From Antilocapra americana (taxonomy: Eukaryota > Chordata > Mammalia > Artiodactyla > Antilocapridae), in the NCBI GenBank assembly GCA_007570785.1, contig ML664199.1, positions 20,875,444 to 20,939,443 of the forward strand: DNA of 64,000 bases. Reading direction: 5' to 3'. Under the pieces are notes generated by a model, which was not told the DNA's origin, searched no databases, and worked only from the letters and a program-made list of their open reading frames with translations. Position 1 is the stretch's first letter; every line of letters begins with the position of its first letter. Position numbers and translations under genes: made by a program. This document shows, in pieces, positions 49,487 to 60,454 of the stretch.

Positions 49487-49706
49487 GGTTCCCAGGTGGT
49501 ACTAATGGTAAAGCACCTGCCTGCCAATGTAGGAGATGTAAGAGATGCCAGATCCATCCTTGGGCCGGGAAGATTCCCTGGAGGAGGGCATGGCAGTCCA
49601 CTCCAGTATTCTTGCCTGGAGTATCCCATGGACAGAGGAGCCTGGTAGGCTACAGTCTACAGGGTCACACAGAGTCGGACATGACTGAAGTGACTTGGCA
49701 CACACG
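49487..49706 (+). mobile_element. Bov-tA SINE, full length, with target-site duplication
   Basis: GGTTCCCAGGTGGTACTAATG, GTAGGAGATGTAAGAGATGC, GGAGGAGGGCATGGCAG and GTCGGACATGACTGAAGTG. TGCTAATGAAGGG (49476-49488) and TGCTAATGGAAGGG (49707-49720) flank it as a target-site duplication. Confidence 0.95.
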
Positions 49707-49719
49707 TGCTAATGGAAGG

Positions 49720-49940
49720 GGGCTTCCCTGGTGGCACAATGATAAAGAATCTGCCCACCAGTGCAGGAGATGCCAGTTTGATGCCTAGATCAGGAATATC
49801 CCCTGGAGAAGGAAATGGCAATCCACTCTAGAATTCTTATTTGGGAAATGCCATGGACAGAGGAGCCTGGCAGGCTACAGTCCATGGGGTCGCAAAAGAA
49901 TCAGGCACGACTTAGCAACTAAAGAACAACAACAACAAGA
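49720..49940 (+). mobile_element. Bov-tA SINE, full length, with CAA-repeat tail
   Basis: GGGGCTTCCCTGGTGGCAC, GCAGGAGATGCCAGTTTG, GGAGAAGGAAATGGCAATCC, GGGGTCGCAAAAGAATC and the tail AAGAACAACAACAACAAG. It directly follows the duplicated target of the preceding SINE in the same orientation. Confidence 0.95.
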
Positions 49941-51965
49941 TAATGAAAGGGCAGTCTGATATGTGTGTAGTCCGGATTTTATTCTCTGCTTGTTTTGGTG
50001 CAAGGCTCTCAGGGCACAAGTCAGTGCGGTGAGGGAAGTGGAACTTGACTGCTGTTTTAGGAGGTGAATAGGATTTGAAAAAGTAGAGAAAGGCTAGGTC
50101 AGGCCTAGGAAGAATCTAGATTTTGTGGGGCTTGATATGTGTGTATTACTAGGTCACTTTTTAAGATAAATAGTGCAAATTATAAATACAAATTGGGGAC
50201 TTGTAAGGGGCCCAAGCAAATGCTTCCTGGCATGTTTGCCTCTAGGAAGGCATCCTGTGTAGGTGGAGCAGTGTGCACCAAGGAGCAGGGGAGAGATGGT
50301 TTGTGGAATGTAGACTCCTGTGTACAAAAGACCACAGAAGGCAGTTATTGAGGATGAAAACTTACTGCCACATGCCTTATCCTACTCCTGTAACTCTTCC
50401 TCTGCCATATGGGTCATTCTTAGGGTTTAGGAACTGAGAAGTCATCTGACTTTTTCCAAATGTTACTAAGTTCCAGGTGGTAGAAGAAGCTTGAAAATAA
50501 AACCTGGATCTGAAAGTGATGAGCATGGTGGTGACTATGTTTATTTTACTCATTTTTTTTTTAAATAAGTGTTAGAACTCAGAGATATGTTGTCAGTGGA
50601 AATAGAGGACTCTCTGTATGTTTAAATTGGTCCATGATGCTTTCCCAATTTTTTTATGTGAATGGTTGGGTTTTCTCTGGTGGATATGCAGCAGTACCCT
50701 TTGTGGATTACTAAATTCTAATTTAGTAAAAGGATTTCAAACCTTGTGCCGTCACCTCGTCAGCTCTTCATAATATTCCCCCAATTAACTTGAATGCTCA
50801 AAAATTATTTTTTACTCATTTAAAAATTATATAGCACTTTGAAGGATTGCCAAGTAATTGGGATTTAAAAAAAATAGCAACCCTAGAAATGATTGGGGAT
50901 CTGTAGGCTAAAGAAATAAATTAATGAATGTGTTTAGGATGTGCCAGGATAATAAGGCCCCCAACAATTCCTGGCTGAGAAAATTCTGTACTTCTCCATC
51001 CCAGAGGGCAAATCACATCTCTCTCATTCATCACAGTCTTGGGAGCTCCTAATTTTAAACTAGTGTGTAGGTGTCTCTTTGCTCACAATAGAACAAGTGA
51101 ATCAATAAGAGATGAATAGTTTGGGAAGATTTCAACTGCTTCTGCCCCTTCTTTCATTACACACAGGGCACAGATGAATCAAGGTCAAGAGTTACTTATA
51201 GACACTGTGGTTTGGGTCCAATAGAAGCTTCCTCTGGAGTGGCATTCTCTTTAAATGTATTTGCAAACACACAGCAATTTAGACTCACAAAGGCAATCCA
51301 CTTTACTAATAATTTGCTGTAGCAGAAGAGATGCTCAAATTCAGGATTCCAATGCAAAGCCAAAAGGAGAGACTGGAATTTAAAAATCAAAACAAAACAC
51401 AAGCTAACTCACCAACTTGTATGGTTTCCCCTGTCTTTGCTCCCCTTGGATTTTCCTCATTCTAACACATTTACTGCTCTATCTGGTTAAATCCCAAATT
51501 ACCACTTCAATTTATCAGCTGGGCATAGTCTCATAGAACAGATCCTAATCCCAGTGTCAGCCTCACTCTACAAGGGCTCCTCCTGCTTTACAGTGGTTCT
51601 GAGTTGCCCTGGATACAGCTCCCTGCCTAACTCAGTGGCCCTCACAGGGGGTACTTCCAGCCCGCAGGCAATGCAAATGAGTACAGGAAATATTATATTA
51701 ATTTCTAGGCACTTCAAATAAGAGTTAGAACGAATCCATAACTAAATTGGTAGAGAGCAGTTAGGTGACTGCCTTTCCAGTCCTGGGTGAAGTGCCTTCA
51801 TGCTGATTGACAGGTTGTAGGCTTTTGAGCAGGGGAAGAGCCTGAGAATTTAAACTTCGCTCCCACCAACATTTTTACTTGAGCGTGGAAAAGCTTCGCT
51901 GTGGTTTCTTTTAACATCCTGCTCAATTTTATGCAAACACACACGCACAAAATAGAATTACTTGA
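49941..51965. other. Non-repetitive stretch of 2 kb
   Basis: No recognised repeat and no gene. The plus frame 50139-50351 (70 codons) has no known domain. Confidence 0.4.
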
Positions 51966-52013
51966 ATGTACATATATGTGTATGTGTATATGTATGTATG
52001 TGTGTGTTTGTAT
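51966..52013. repeat. TATG/TG microsatellite, left block
   Basis: Mixed TG, TATG and TATATG units just left of the BovB fragment. Confidence 0.85.
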
Positions 52014-52247
52014 CAGTTCAGTTCAGTTGCTCAGTTGTGTCTGACTCTTTGTGACCCTATGGGCTGCTAGCATGCCAGGCTTCCCTGTCCATCACCAACT
52101 TGCTCAAACTCATGTCCGACGAGTTGGTGGTGCCATCCAACCATCTCATCCTCTTTTGTCCCCTTCTCCTCTTGCCTTAATCTTTCTCAGCATCAGGGTC
52201 TTTTCAAATGAGTCAGTTCTTTGCATCAGGTGGCCAAAGTATTGGAT
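52014..52247 (-). mobile_element. BovB LINE 3' end, antisense, about 235 bp
   Basis: Starts ATCAGTTCAGTTCAGTTGC, passes CCATCACCAACTTGCTC, GTGGTGCCATCCAACC and TGCATCAGGTGGCC, and ends AAAGTATTGGA. Microsatellite sequence resumes at once on the right. Confidence 0.93.
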
Positions 52248-52282
52248 TATGTGTTTATATATATGTATGTATATATGTATGT
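52248..52282. repeat. TATG microsatellite, right block
   Basis: TATATATATGTATG units between the BovB fragment and the next SINE, of the same kind as the block on the left of BovB. Confidence 0.85.
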
Positions 52283-52495
52283 GGGCTTCCTTGGTGGGCT
52301 TCCCTGGTGGGTCAGTGGTAAAGAATATGCTTGCCATTGAAGGAGATATGGGTTCAATCCCTGGAAGATCCCCCGGAGAAGGAAATGGCAATTCATACCA
52401 GTGTTTTTGCTGAGAAAATTCCATGGACAGAGGAGCCTGGCGTGCTGCAATGCATGGGGTCACAAAGAGTCAGACACGACTGAGCGACTGGACTG
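52283..52495 (+). mobile_element. Bov-tA SINE with duplicated head
   Basis: The first bases are doubled: GGGCTTCCTTGGT is followed by GGGCTTCCCTGGTGGG. Then GGGTTCAATCCCTGG, AGATCCCCCGGAGAAGG and GTCAGACACGACTGAGCG. It keeps several CpG sites in the 3' part. Confidence 0.93.
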
Positions 52496-52617
52496 AGTTG
52501 AAGTGAACTTAGGTCCTACACTTCATGCATATTCTGTGTTTCTATAATTCAGACAACTGGTCTGTCCTTAACTAAGCACTGTCTTCTTTCTCATGATGTG
52601 AGTGATGGAATGAATGT

Positions 52618-52812
52618 AGGGCAGTGATTAAGCATGTGGACTCCTGAAGCCTGAGAGTCTAAGTTGAAATCTAAGCTCTCTGTGACATTAGGTGAATTTC
52701 TTCACTTCTCTGGTCCTTGCGTTTTTCAACTATTTCTATAGTACGGGATAGTTGAAATGGGTGAAGCACAAAGAAGAGCAAGTGCTTACCATAAAGCAGC
52801 TGTTATTATTTA
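52618..52812 (+). mobile_element. MIR SINE remnant
   Basis: GGGCAGTGATTAAGCATGTGG, CTCCTGAAGCCTGAGAG, TTCTTCACTTCTCTGGTCC and GCAAGTGCTTACCATAAAGC give the MIR head, core and 3' region in order. Confidence 0.75.
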
Positions 52813-52849
52813 TTTCTATTGCACATTCTTCAGTCACTTGACTGCCATT

Positions 52850-53060
52850 CTTCTGCTTCCTGGTCTAGCTAACATCTTCTCTTTCTTTAAAACTTAGCTT
52901 ACTTTGCATATTCTGAAAAAGTTCCCAGGCCCTCTTCTGGGCTTCTGTTGCATCCCATGCATACCTCTATTGCTGTGCTTACCTTGATTCTGTGTAGTTG
53001 TTTACCTGGTTTGAGCTCTCTAATCTCTGCCCTCTTGGCACTGAGCACCCTAATATGGCT
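52850..53060 (+). mobile_element. Weak L2-like fragment
   Basis: TTCCCAGGCCCTCTTCTGG, CTCTATTGCTGTGCTTACC and CTCTTGGCACTGAGCACC resemble a LINE2-type 3' region. Tentative. Confidence 0.4.
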
Positions 53061-53084
53061 TCTGTAATTGTTGAGTGGTTTGTT

Positions 53085-53250
53085 TAAGAATGTGAGTGAG
53101 TGTTTAAAGAAGACTTGAGCTTGAGCCTGGCAGTTAACTACTTACTTGCTCTGTGGCTTTGGGCAAGAGAAAGTGCATTTTCTCATAGGGTCACTGGAGT
53201 TATTAAAGGTATGTGAGTATGCTTTCAGCACTCGGAAAATGTTAATTACC
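53085..53250 (+). mobile_element. MIR SINE remnant
   Basis: GACTTGAGCTTGAGCCTGGC, ACTACTTACTTGCTCTGTGG and CTTTGGGCAAGAG, then TTATTAAAGGTATGTGAGTA and CACTCGGAAAATGTT, follow the MIR order. Confidence 0.6.
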
Positions 53251-54042
53251 TTAACAGCTGAAGATGGAAGTGGTATTTCCACCGGATTGTACCTTATTGC
53301 ATAAAAGCCATGCACATTTGTTGTTCAGCTGTGTGGATGGTGATTCTCGTTGCTTCTCCTCTGAAATATCACAGCATAGACACTCTGGCTGACAGACACT
53401 ATGAGCTAGACAAAAGAAAGGATGCTGGTCCTGAGGCCTGAAGCCTGGTTCTGTTCTGTGTGTGTTCCTATGTTAGGGAAGGAGATGGCCTCTCTGAAAC
53501 TCGGTGTCCATGCCTGTAGCAGAGGGCTGGTTCCTCCTAGCGATCACCGTCTGTGATTTGTACCATCTGAAGGAATATTGTAGTGGCAGTTACATTCCTA
53601 AGTACTCTGCATTGCTAGCCACCTCCTCTTCCTTCCTTTTCTGTCTCTACCAAAAAGGAAAAACATCAACCTGGCTACAAAAGTGGTTTCTTCCAAATGC
53701 CTTGAAATGTTTTCTGCACTTGTTTGTGTGGCATGAGCAATGAAAGAGAACTTTAGAACTTACTGCTGCTTGAGAAGAAGGAGGGGTGGGATGGGATAAT
53801 GACAAATGAGAAGCCTCTGGCCTTTCAGAGGCAGAAAATAAATAATATTTTAATGAACCAACCACCCCAAATTGTTTTAGTTTTCATATCATGAAAGAAA
53901 AACGCATTGTAAGATCTGCTTCGGGTAGCAAGTGATCAGAGAAAAATGCAACAAAGTAAATAATACCAACAGTGTCTATTGCTAAACAAGCAAATGGGTA
54001 AAAGAAGGACTTGAGAAACTTGATTAAATAAGTTTGGGCTTC
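53251..54042. other. Mostly non-repetitive stretch
   Basis: A faint MIR-like part may lie at 53415-53530. No gene. Confidence 0.35.
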
Positions 54043-54056
54043 AGAAGAGCAAGGCT

Positions 54057-54414
54057 GGGGGCTTCTCTGGAGGGTGAGTGGTAGAGAGTCCACCTGCCAA
54101 TGCAGGAGATAGGGTTTGATCTCTGATCTGGGAAGATCCCAAAATGCCGCGGAGCAACCAATCCCATGTGCCACAACTATTGAGCCTGTGCCCTAGGACC
54201 CTGGAGTGGCAACTACTGAGCCCACTTGCCAATACGATTGTAGTCTGTGCGCCTAGAGTCCGTGCTTCACAACAAGAGAAGGCCCTGCAATAAGAAGCCC
54301 GAGCACCAAAACTAGAGAGTAGCCCCTGCTTGTTGCAACTAGAGAAAAGCCCGCACAGCAGCAGAGCCCTAGCATGCCAAAAGTAAGTAAATAAATAAAA
54401 CTATTTAAAAAAGA
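54057..54414 (+). mobile_element. CHR-1-type SINE, full length, with perfect target-site duplication
   Basis: GGGCTTCTCTGGAGGGTG, GTAGAGAGTCCACCTGCC, GGGTTTGATCTCTGATC, TGTGCCACAACTATTGAGCC, CGTGCTTCACAACAAGAG and TAGCCCCTGCTTGTTGC, ending in an A-rich AAATAAATAAAAC tail. The 14-base AGAAGAGCAAGGCT is found exactly at 54043-54056 and 54415-54428. Confidence 0.95.
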
Positions 54415-54454
54415 AGAAGAGCAAGGCTAGATCTCAAAGGAAGATCTCTTTTAT

Positions 54455-54685
54455 AGTATACTGATTAAGCTTTACTGTGTGTATGAGGCCTGGTCATAGG
54501 CACTTTTCATGTACTGAATCACAAGACTCTATGACATAGGTACTCTTACTAGGCCCATTTATCAGATGAAGAAAATGAGGCACAGTTGTACAAAGTAACA
54601 GAGTAGTGAATAAAAAGAGCACATGAGATTTGAATTCAGGCAGTCTAGCTCCAGAATCTGAATCTTACCTACTGCACTATATAAA
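54455..54685 (-). mobile_element. MIR SINE remnant, antisense
   Basis: ACTCTATGACATAGGTACTC, GCCCATTTATCAGATGAAG, AAATGAGGCACAGTTG, TTTGAATTCAGGCAGTC and CTCCAGAATCTGAATC follow the reverse of MIR closely. One of the best MIR copies in the window. Confidence 0.78.
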
Positions 54686-55651
54686 ACAGTCTTATTTTAA
54701 TGTTTGGTTGGAAAGATTTCCTGGAAAGGGGGATGGAAGCAGGAAGAGGATCCATGTTTTAAAAGGAAAAAAGGGAAAAGTAGAATTTCCAAAATTCTAG
54801 ACATGGCCAAAATAGTCATTTATGTTCCTAAATCTTCAAAATGTTTGGGGCTTAATTATCCCATATCCTATATATTTTGTCATATGGAAATAAATATCAA
54901 CTCTGAGAAATGGGTTCGTGTAAGTTATTGTGTCCAAAATTAATAACCCCTTGTTGTGCATAATAAAAATACTGACATGCAAGGCCCATGCTTTTTCATG
55001 TTCTTACACCCTCATTATATTGGAAAATTCAGTGTGAATGAATTCTTGCCATTAAAATAACTGAAAAGTATAAACAAATGTTGAATCCTTCTTTTCCATA
55101 GAGTACTATAAGTTTGAAAAGTTGTCAAAATTGTCAGTGGCATTTTCTCTTTTGGTTTTCAAAGTTTGTAAATTTCAAATTACATCACAAAATAAGTAAA
55201 TACATATTATAAAACATAAAACACAGCTTTAATGAATATTTCTGAGTGGACTTGCCTAGAGCTCTCATTCTGGGCAAGGGTTCTCATTCTGGCCACAGTC
55301 TCAACACCTCAGAAATTCCCATCTACCCCTAGAAGATCTAGCAACCTGATCACAACCCAAACCTTCTCCTAAAGCCTCTACCCTAATGTCAGTTTTACTT
55401 TTTAACTCTTTTTAAAAATCCTCAAATATCCATCAAACCTCAGGAGCCTAAAAATTGTTTTATTCCATTCCATCAATCCACTGACTTGCTAATTTAATAA
55501 TCACAAACTCATACTGTGCAGTGCTAGGTTCATAAATAAAATTCATTAAAACGTTACCAATGTTTCAGAAAAAAAGTTATACTGTTAGTTCCTCAGGAAT
55601 CGTTGTTCTTCACTAAGGAATAATATCCTGTACTTTATGTAACAAAGACTA
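54686..55651. other. Non-repetitive stretch
   Basis: No gene or clear repeat. Confidence 0.35.
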
Positions 55652-55852
55652 GTGTTAGTTGCTCAGTCGTGTCTGACTCTGCAACCCCATGGACTGTAGC
55701 CCCCCAGGCTCCTCTGTCTGTGGAATTCTCCAGGCAAGAATATTGGAGGGAGTCGCCATTCCCTTCTCCAGGGCATCTTCCCAACCCAGGGACTGAACTC
55801 CTGTCTCCTGCATCACAGGCAGATTCTTTACCATCTGAGCCGCAAGGAAGCC
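55652..55852 (-). mobile_element. Bov-tA SINE, full length, antisense
   Basis: GTGTTAGTTGCTCAGTCGTG, CCCCATGGACTGTAGCC, CAAGAATATTGGAGGG, GAACTCCTGTCTCCTGC and GATTCTTTACCATCTGAGCC. The last bovid-specific element in the window. Confidence 0.94.
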
Positions 55853-55929
55853 AAAAAAGGGCTACTATATTTTTGTATTGCTCAAAGGACTTTGGAAATC
55901 ACTGTTTCAATTTTTTGCAAAAAATTGAG

Positions 55930-56215
55930 GTAAATATTATTCTCATCTTTTAGTGGTGATAGGTGAGTTAATATTATTATTAATATTCTTAATAAAGTCT
56001 AATATTAATAATAAAATATAATTAACACTATTATTATTATTCCTTTTACAGGTGAGGAAATAGAAAATTTTGGGGTGATAGATAAGCTAATATCATTATT
56101 TCTACTCTTACAGATGTGCAAAGAGGTTGGGTGAAGTACCCAGGAGCACACAACCAGGAAGTAGCACTGTTGGTACTCAAAGCCAGGTCTCCACTTCCCG
56201 CCCTTTCTGCTTGCT
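55930..56215 (-). mobile_element. MIR remnant, antisense, with locally repeated core
   Basis: The right part (AAAGAGGTTGGGTGAAG, ACACAACCAGGAAGTAGC, TACTCAAAGCCAGGTCTCC) is antisense MIR. The segment ATTATT...CTTTTACAGGTGAGG is present three times in diverged form (55935-55975, 56029-56090, 56090-56120), with a TAA/ATT-rich tract at 55965-56042 between the first two. Confidence 0.6.
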
Positions 56216-56269
56216 ATTCTTCCTTCTTTTAGCCATCTTTTAACTCTGCAAAGTAACAGGTAGTTCCCC

Positions 56270-56465
56270 AGATGCTTTTCATTCAGAAGATTTCTTAGCA
56301 GCCCTACTAAGATAGGTAGAGCAGAAGTTTTGAGTCTCATGTGGTGAAAACGCTAAGGTTCAGAGAGGCAATGTAATTGCACTAAGTCACACATCTAGTG
56401 ACTTAGGAACTGGTTTTGAAATGGAGCAGGACTCTATGGTTTCACTCACCCCCATGTCCTCTGTC
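56270..56465 (-). mobile_element. MIR remnant, antisense
   Basis: CCCTACTAAGATAGGTAG, AACGCTAAGGTTCAGAGAGG, ATTGCACTAAGTCACACATC and GGAACTGGTTTTGAAATGG follow the antisense MIR pattern. It ends where the LTR-like sequence begins. Confidence 0.6.
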
Positions 56466-56479
56466 TGCCTTTTGTCTGT

Positions 56480-57079
56480 GGAAAAAAAACTTTAGGCAAA
56501 GAATAAGTTTAATCAGAAAGGTAAGAACATGCAGAAACAAAGGAAAATGGTCAAAGGAAAACAAATAATAGTAATGTAGTCATTGAGCATAGTCAAGGAC
56601 CCTTAGTTCCTTCTCACAGACTATAGATAATATTCTGAGCCATAACCTGTGAGCTGTCTTATAGATATTAAAACCCCAGGTGGAGAAGTTAACTACATGA
56701 TGACCACACTCTGTAGCCATGACATAAATGTGCCACAATTCTGAGAATTGGCCTCAGGAGATGGAAACAAATCAACCCTGGAACTAGAGACTAACTGTTC
56801 TTAAAACAATCAAAATGACGCTGATCAGACCACAGATGACCAATTTTAAGATGACTGTCAGAGCTGACCGTGCAGTCTCTGCATGTAGCCCATCCCTCTG
56901 CCTATAAAATTTCTTGCCCACTGATTGTCAGAGGGGGCAGTCAACCTTTGGACAGATGTTCTTCCTTTCTCTCCCCTGCCCAGTTGCTGGCATCTGAAAT
57001 AAAGCAGACTTTCCTTTACACCAGCCTGCCTTTCTGTTGGCTTCTGAGTGGCGAGCAGCCGGACCCTACTTTCAGTGAA
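56480..57079 (+). mobile_element. ERV1-type LTR, apparently solitary
   Basis: The plus strand carries LTR promoter layout: a TATAAAAT box at about 56902, a polyadenylation signal AATAAA at about 56998, and a GC-richer segment ending GGCTTCTGAGTGGCGAGCAG and GGACCCTACTTTC, as in class I (gammaretrovirus-like) LTRs. Both ends are uncertain. I see no primer-binding site, gag or pol sequence after it and no second LTR, so a solo LTR left by recombination is the simplest reading. Confidence 0.62.
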
Positions 57080-59489
57080 AGTTAGATGTCCTTTATGTGG
57101 ACGCCAGAATGACGTGGAGTTGGAGAGGAAAGAGGGACCTCTGAGGGGACATATCATTTCCTGCTCCCTTCCTCTTTGACCTCTGGTGCCTGTCCTGGAC
57201 CACCTGGCAAGACCCTGGAAGAGGTTGAGACTGAGGTTTGGGCAATTGGCCCCAATGGCGAAAATGTCTGTAGTAGGAAGAGAGAAGAAAGTGGAGAAGA
57301 AATCAGGAGAGTGGAAAGGAATACAAAAATGGTCCTGAACTTTTAAGTAAGAGATTTATTAGGAAACAGGCTAATATAAATGATGGGGACTACCTTAGTA
57401 CCCCAAAAAGCACTGATTACTGGAGAGAATGAAACATCAAGAAAATGAATCATTATATTGGTTTCAAGGTCAGTTAGATAAAGATATACTTTCATTAAAA
57501 AAATTTTTTTTCTGCATTTTTTTCCCTCTAATCCTATTCTTCCTAATTTGAGGATATAACATTTTGCCCTATTTCATCTACCAGTAACAAGTGAGAATTG
57601 GAAGTTTCTATGCCTACTCTGTCTTTCAATATCTGTCTTCTGCCTGATATGTCTCAAGGAAGCATGTAAAATTCTTTTCACAACCATTTAACACCTATCT
57701 TAATTTAATAGAATAATTAACATTTGCTTTGTGGCGTTTTTAAGAAGGAAAGGAAGATACTGAAAAACACTTAGGATGGTACAGGGAAACCCAAATGAAC
57801 TTTTTGGCCAATCCACTAGAGCCCAATCAAACCATCATAGGGTATTGCAGTTCTATAAAGGTGAAGAGACTTCATCAAACAAGTAAAATAAATCCGGGAG
57901 TAACAAAACTTTAATTTATAGTACTAGAAAGTTGGAACTGGTAGCTAATTTTAAAGTCATTTCTTAACTACAAACATCAAAGTGATGATGATATCAGAGC
58001 ATTGTCATTCCTCTCTCAAATATTTACTCACACAAAAAGCCAATAATCAGAGAAGCAAGCCAGGATTTTTACAGTCTAGCCTTTGTCTCAGAAAGAATCT
58101 TTTTATCCTTTTTTTTTTTACACCCTTTCAAACTCTTTTGAGATTTTATATGCCTAGACTCAATCATAAAATTGAATTCAGATATAACCTTTTGCTATAT
58201 GTGGAGCTAATGAAATCACCCCAAAGGTCATTTACTTAAGCAATAAGCACTTCAAATTGATCATGATCAGTTAAACTATCAACTCCAGATAATGATTTTT
58301 TCTCTCCTTTTCTTTTTTCTTTTAGTACTTACTCAAGTACCAGAATTAGAAGATCAGTTTGTCCCTAGTGTTTAATATCCAATTTTCTACCAATCAGAAC
58401 ACAAGACATGCTCTGTTAGATTTATGATACTCTTAAAATGAGTTTTACTTTACAAGTCAAGGTACAATCACCAATTTTGTTGACATATTATTACAAGCTC
58501 TGTAAAATCTTAGGTAAAAGCAAAAAATGAGATAAATCTGTATATCTCACATCTAATAATTAGATATTGTGGGAAAATTTGAAATATGTAAGGATATGAA
58601 TATAGGCATATGCTTGAAAATGAATAAAGGGCACTATTTCAAATTCAGTGTTTTTAGCTCAGTTTTCAAGATCAATTTTTATTTCTTATCTCTCTAATAA
58701 CATTTGGTAAGTCAGACTGTGTGCAGTAATATTACATATCATCTTTACCTCAGTCAAATAAAAATAATTGTCTGTAAACTCAAAGAACCAAACTTAATGT
58801 TATCATTAGTTATATATCAAAATTTCTTCAGAATTTATAGGAATTGTGACAAAACTTTAGCACTGTTGCTAAATTTGGCTTTAGCTAATTCTAAGAACAA
58901 TATAATTATTTTATCACATAAATACATGCCACATCACATCTTTATTATTTGGATGGTTAATTTTTGACTAGTTCACAGCATATAGGCCCTTTACTAGAAT
59001 ATGAGCAGAGAAAATAAGAGAAGAAACTTAAATCATCAACTGTTTCACCTTATCAGCAACCCTGGTAAAGCAGCTGATGGTTGCTGAGGTTGGAAAGAAT
59101 TATTGAAATGGAGTTTGGGGACCATGAATTGAATATTTTTTTCCTATTATGACCTCCATTCTAACCCATCAAGTCGTACCTACTACTGGGGACAGAGATC
59201 AGAAGAGGAAACTAAGGTTGAATAGATAATGATGCCTCCCACCAAACCTTCAACTAATTGTCTATCTACCTGTTCAGAATCCACTCTGATTCTGAATATA
59301 TGATTTAAAGAATCCTCTACCATTCTTTTACCAGCCAAAAAATGATTTATTTCTACTTATCAAAAAGCCTTTCCTTTTTTTGTATTGTCACAGATTTTCA
59401 TTTCAGCTAATTGTTTATAGCTGTTTATAGCTTATGTTTATATTATCAATATGATGATATTGTTTTGGCTCCTTTTTCTTGCATCATGC
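57080..59489. other. Non-repetitive stretch of 2.4 kb
   Basis: 57080-57300 is GC-richer and might be remaining LTR-flanking or leader sequence, but nothing retroviral can be named. The rest is AT-rich. No gene. Confidence 0.35.
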
Positions 59490-60285
59490 AGATTATTTTA
59501 TGTCCCACATCCAATATATGAGCAATTCCTGTTGGCTTTGCGGTCAGAGTGTCCTGAATCCACTCATTTAAGGTCACTTTATCTCCAGGTCATCACAACT
59601 CCCATCTGGATCACAGCAACATCTCTTTGCTTTCAGTCAGGCCTCTGATCATCTACTTTTCACAAAACAGTAATTCTTTCAAAATGTAAATTAGATCATG
59701 TCAACTCACACATAAAACAAAATGTTCAGTTCTTACCATGACCTGTGAGCCCTTGCATGACCTAGCTCCAGGCCTCCTGGCTTCCCACCCCTTTCTGTGA
59801 TCCAAACACACTGGCCACTTGCAGCTGTTGAACATGAAAGCATGCTCTCTGCTCAAGACCTTTGTTCTTGCAGTCACCTCTGCCTGGAAGGTACTTCCCC
59901 CAAATGTGCAAAGTTTGTACCTTCATTTTATCTAGGTCTCCTCTCCAATATCAGCTCCTCAGAAATGCCCTCTCTGACCATCCTATTCCAGGAAGGTTTA
60001 ACCCTCCTATTACTCTACATTCTGAGAGTATAGTTAGTTTTCTTCAAAGCACTTATGGCTATCTTAAATTATATTATTGATTAATTGGTTAACTATTTTG
60101 TTGCCCCAATATGCCTGACTGCTCCAGAATATGAACTCATATAAGTCCAAGATTTCTCTTCTCTCCTCTACTTCCCTCTCCTTCCTTCTTCTTCCTCCCT
60201 CTCTTCCTTCCTTCCTTCCCTCACTGTTCTGTATCTGGGAAGTGCAACTAGTGCCTAGAATATGGAGGCACTTGATGAAAATTTT
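59490..60285 (+). mobile_element. LINE2 3' region
   Basis: GTCCCACATCCAATATATG, CAATTCCTGTTGGCTTTGCG, GTCATCACAACTCCCATCTGG, GACCTAGCTCCAGGCCTCC, CACACTGGCCACTTGCAG and CAGCTCCTCAGAAATGCCC follow L2 over about 800 bases. The 3' end is broken by a pyrimidine tract, after which GTGCCTAGAATATGGAGGC resumes the L2 tail. Confidence 0.75.
60157..60222. repeat. CT-rich polypyrimidine tract with TTCC units
   Basis: Almost pure C/T on the plus strand, with a (CTTC)n part at 60200-60218. It sits within the L2 tail. Confidence 0.8.
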
Positions 60286-60454
60286 GTTGGAAGATTATTG
60301 GAGGAATTAATTTACTTTTTAATACAATGTGACATGACACATTTTTTGTTTCCAAATAGTTTATCCTGATCCCAGGACCTTGCTTCTTTTTTCCACTGAT
60401 AGAAATAGCATCATTGTAACAGTTAATATCCTTTTGCATTTGTTTGCAAAGGTT

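Noticed and set aside
57080..57300. Possible retroviral leader or gag after the LTR
   Set aside because: No primer-binding site, no splice donor context and no viral coding frame could be identified. Left as unassigned.
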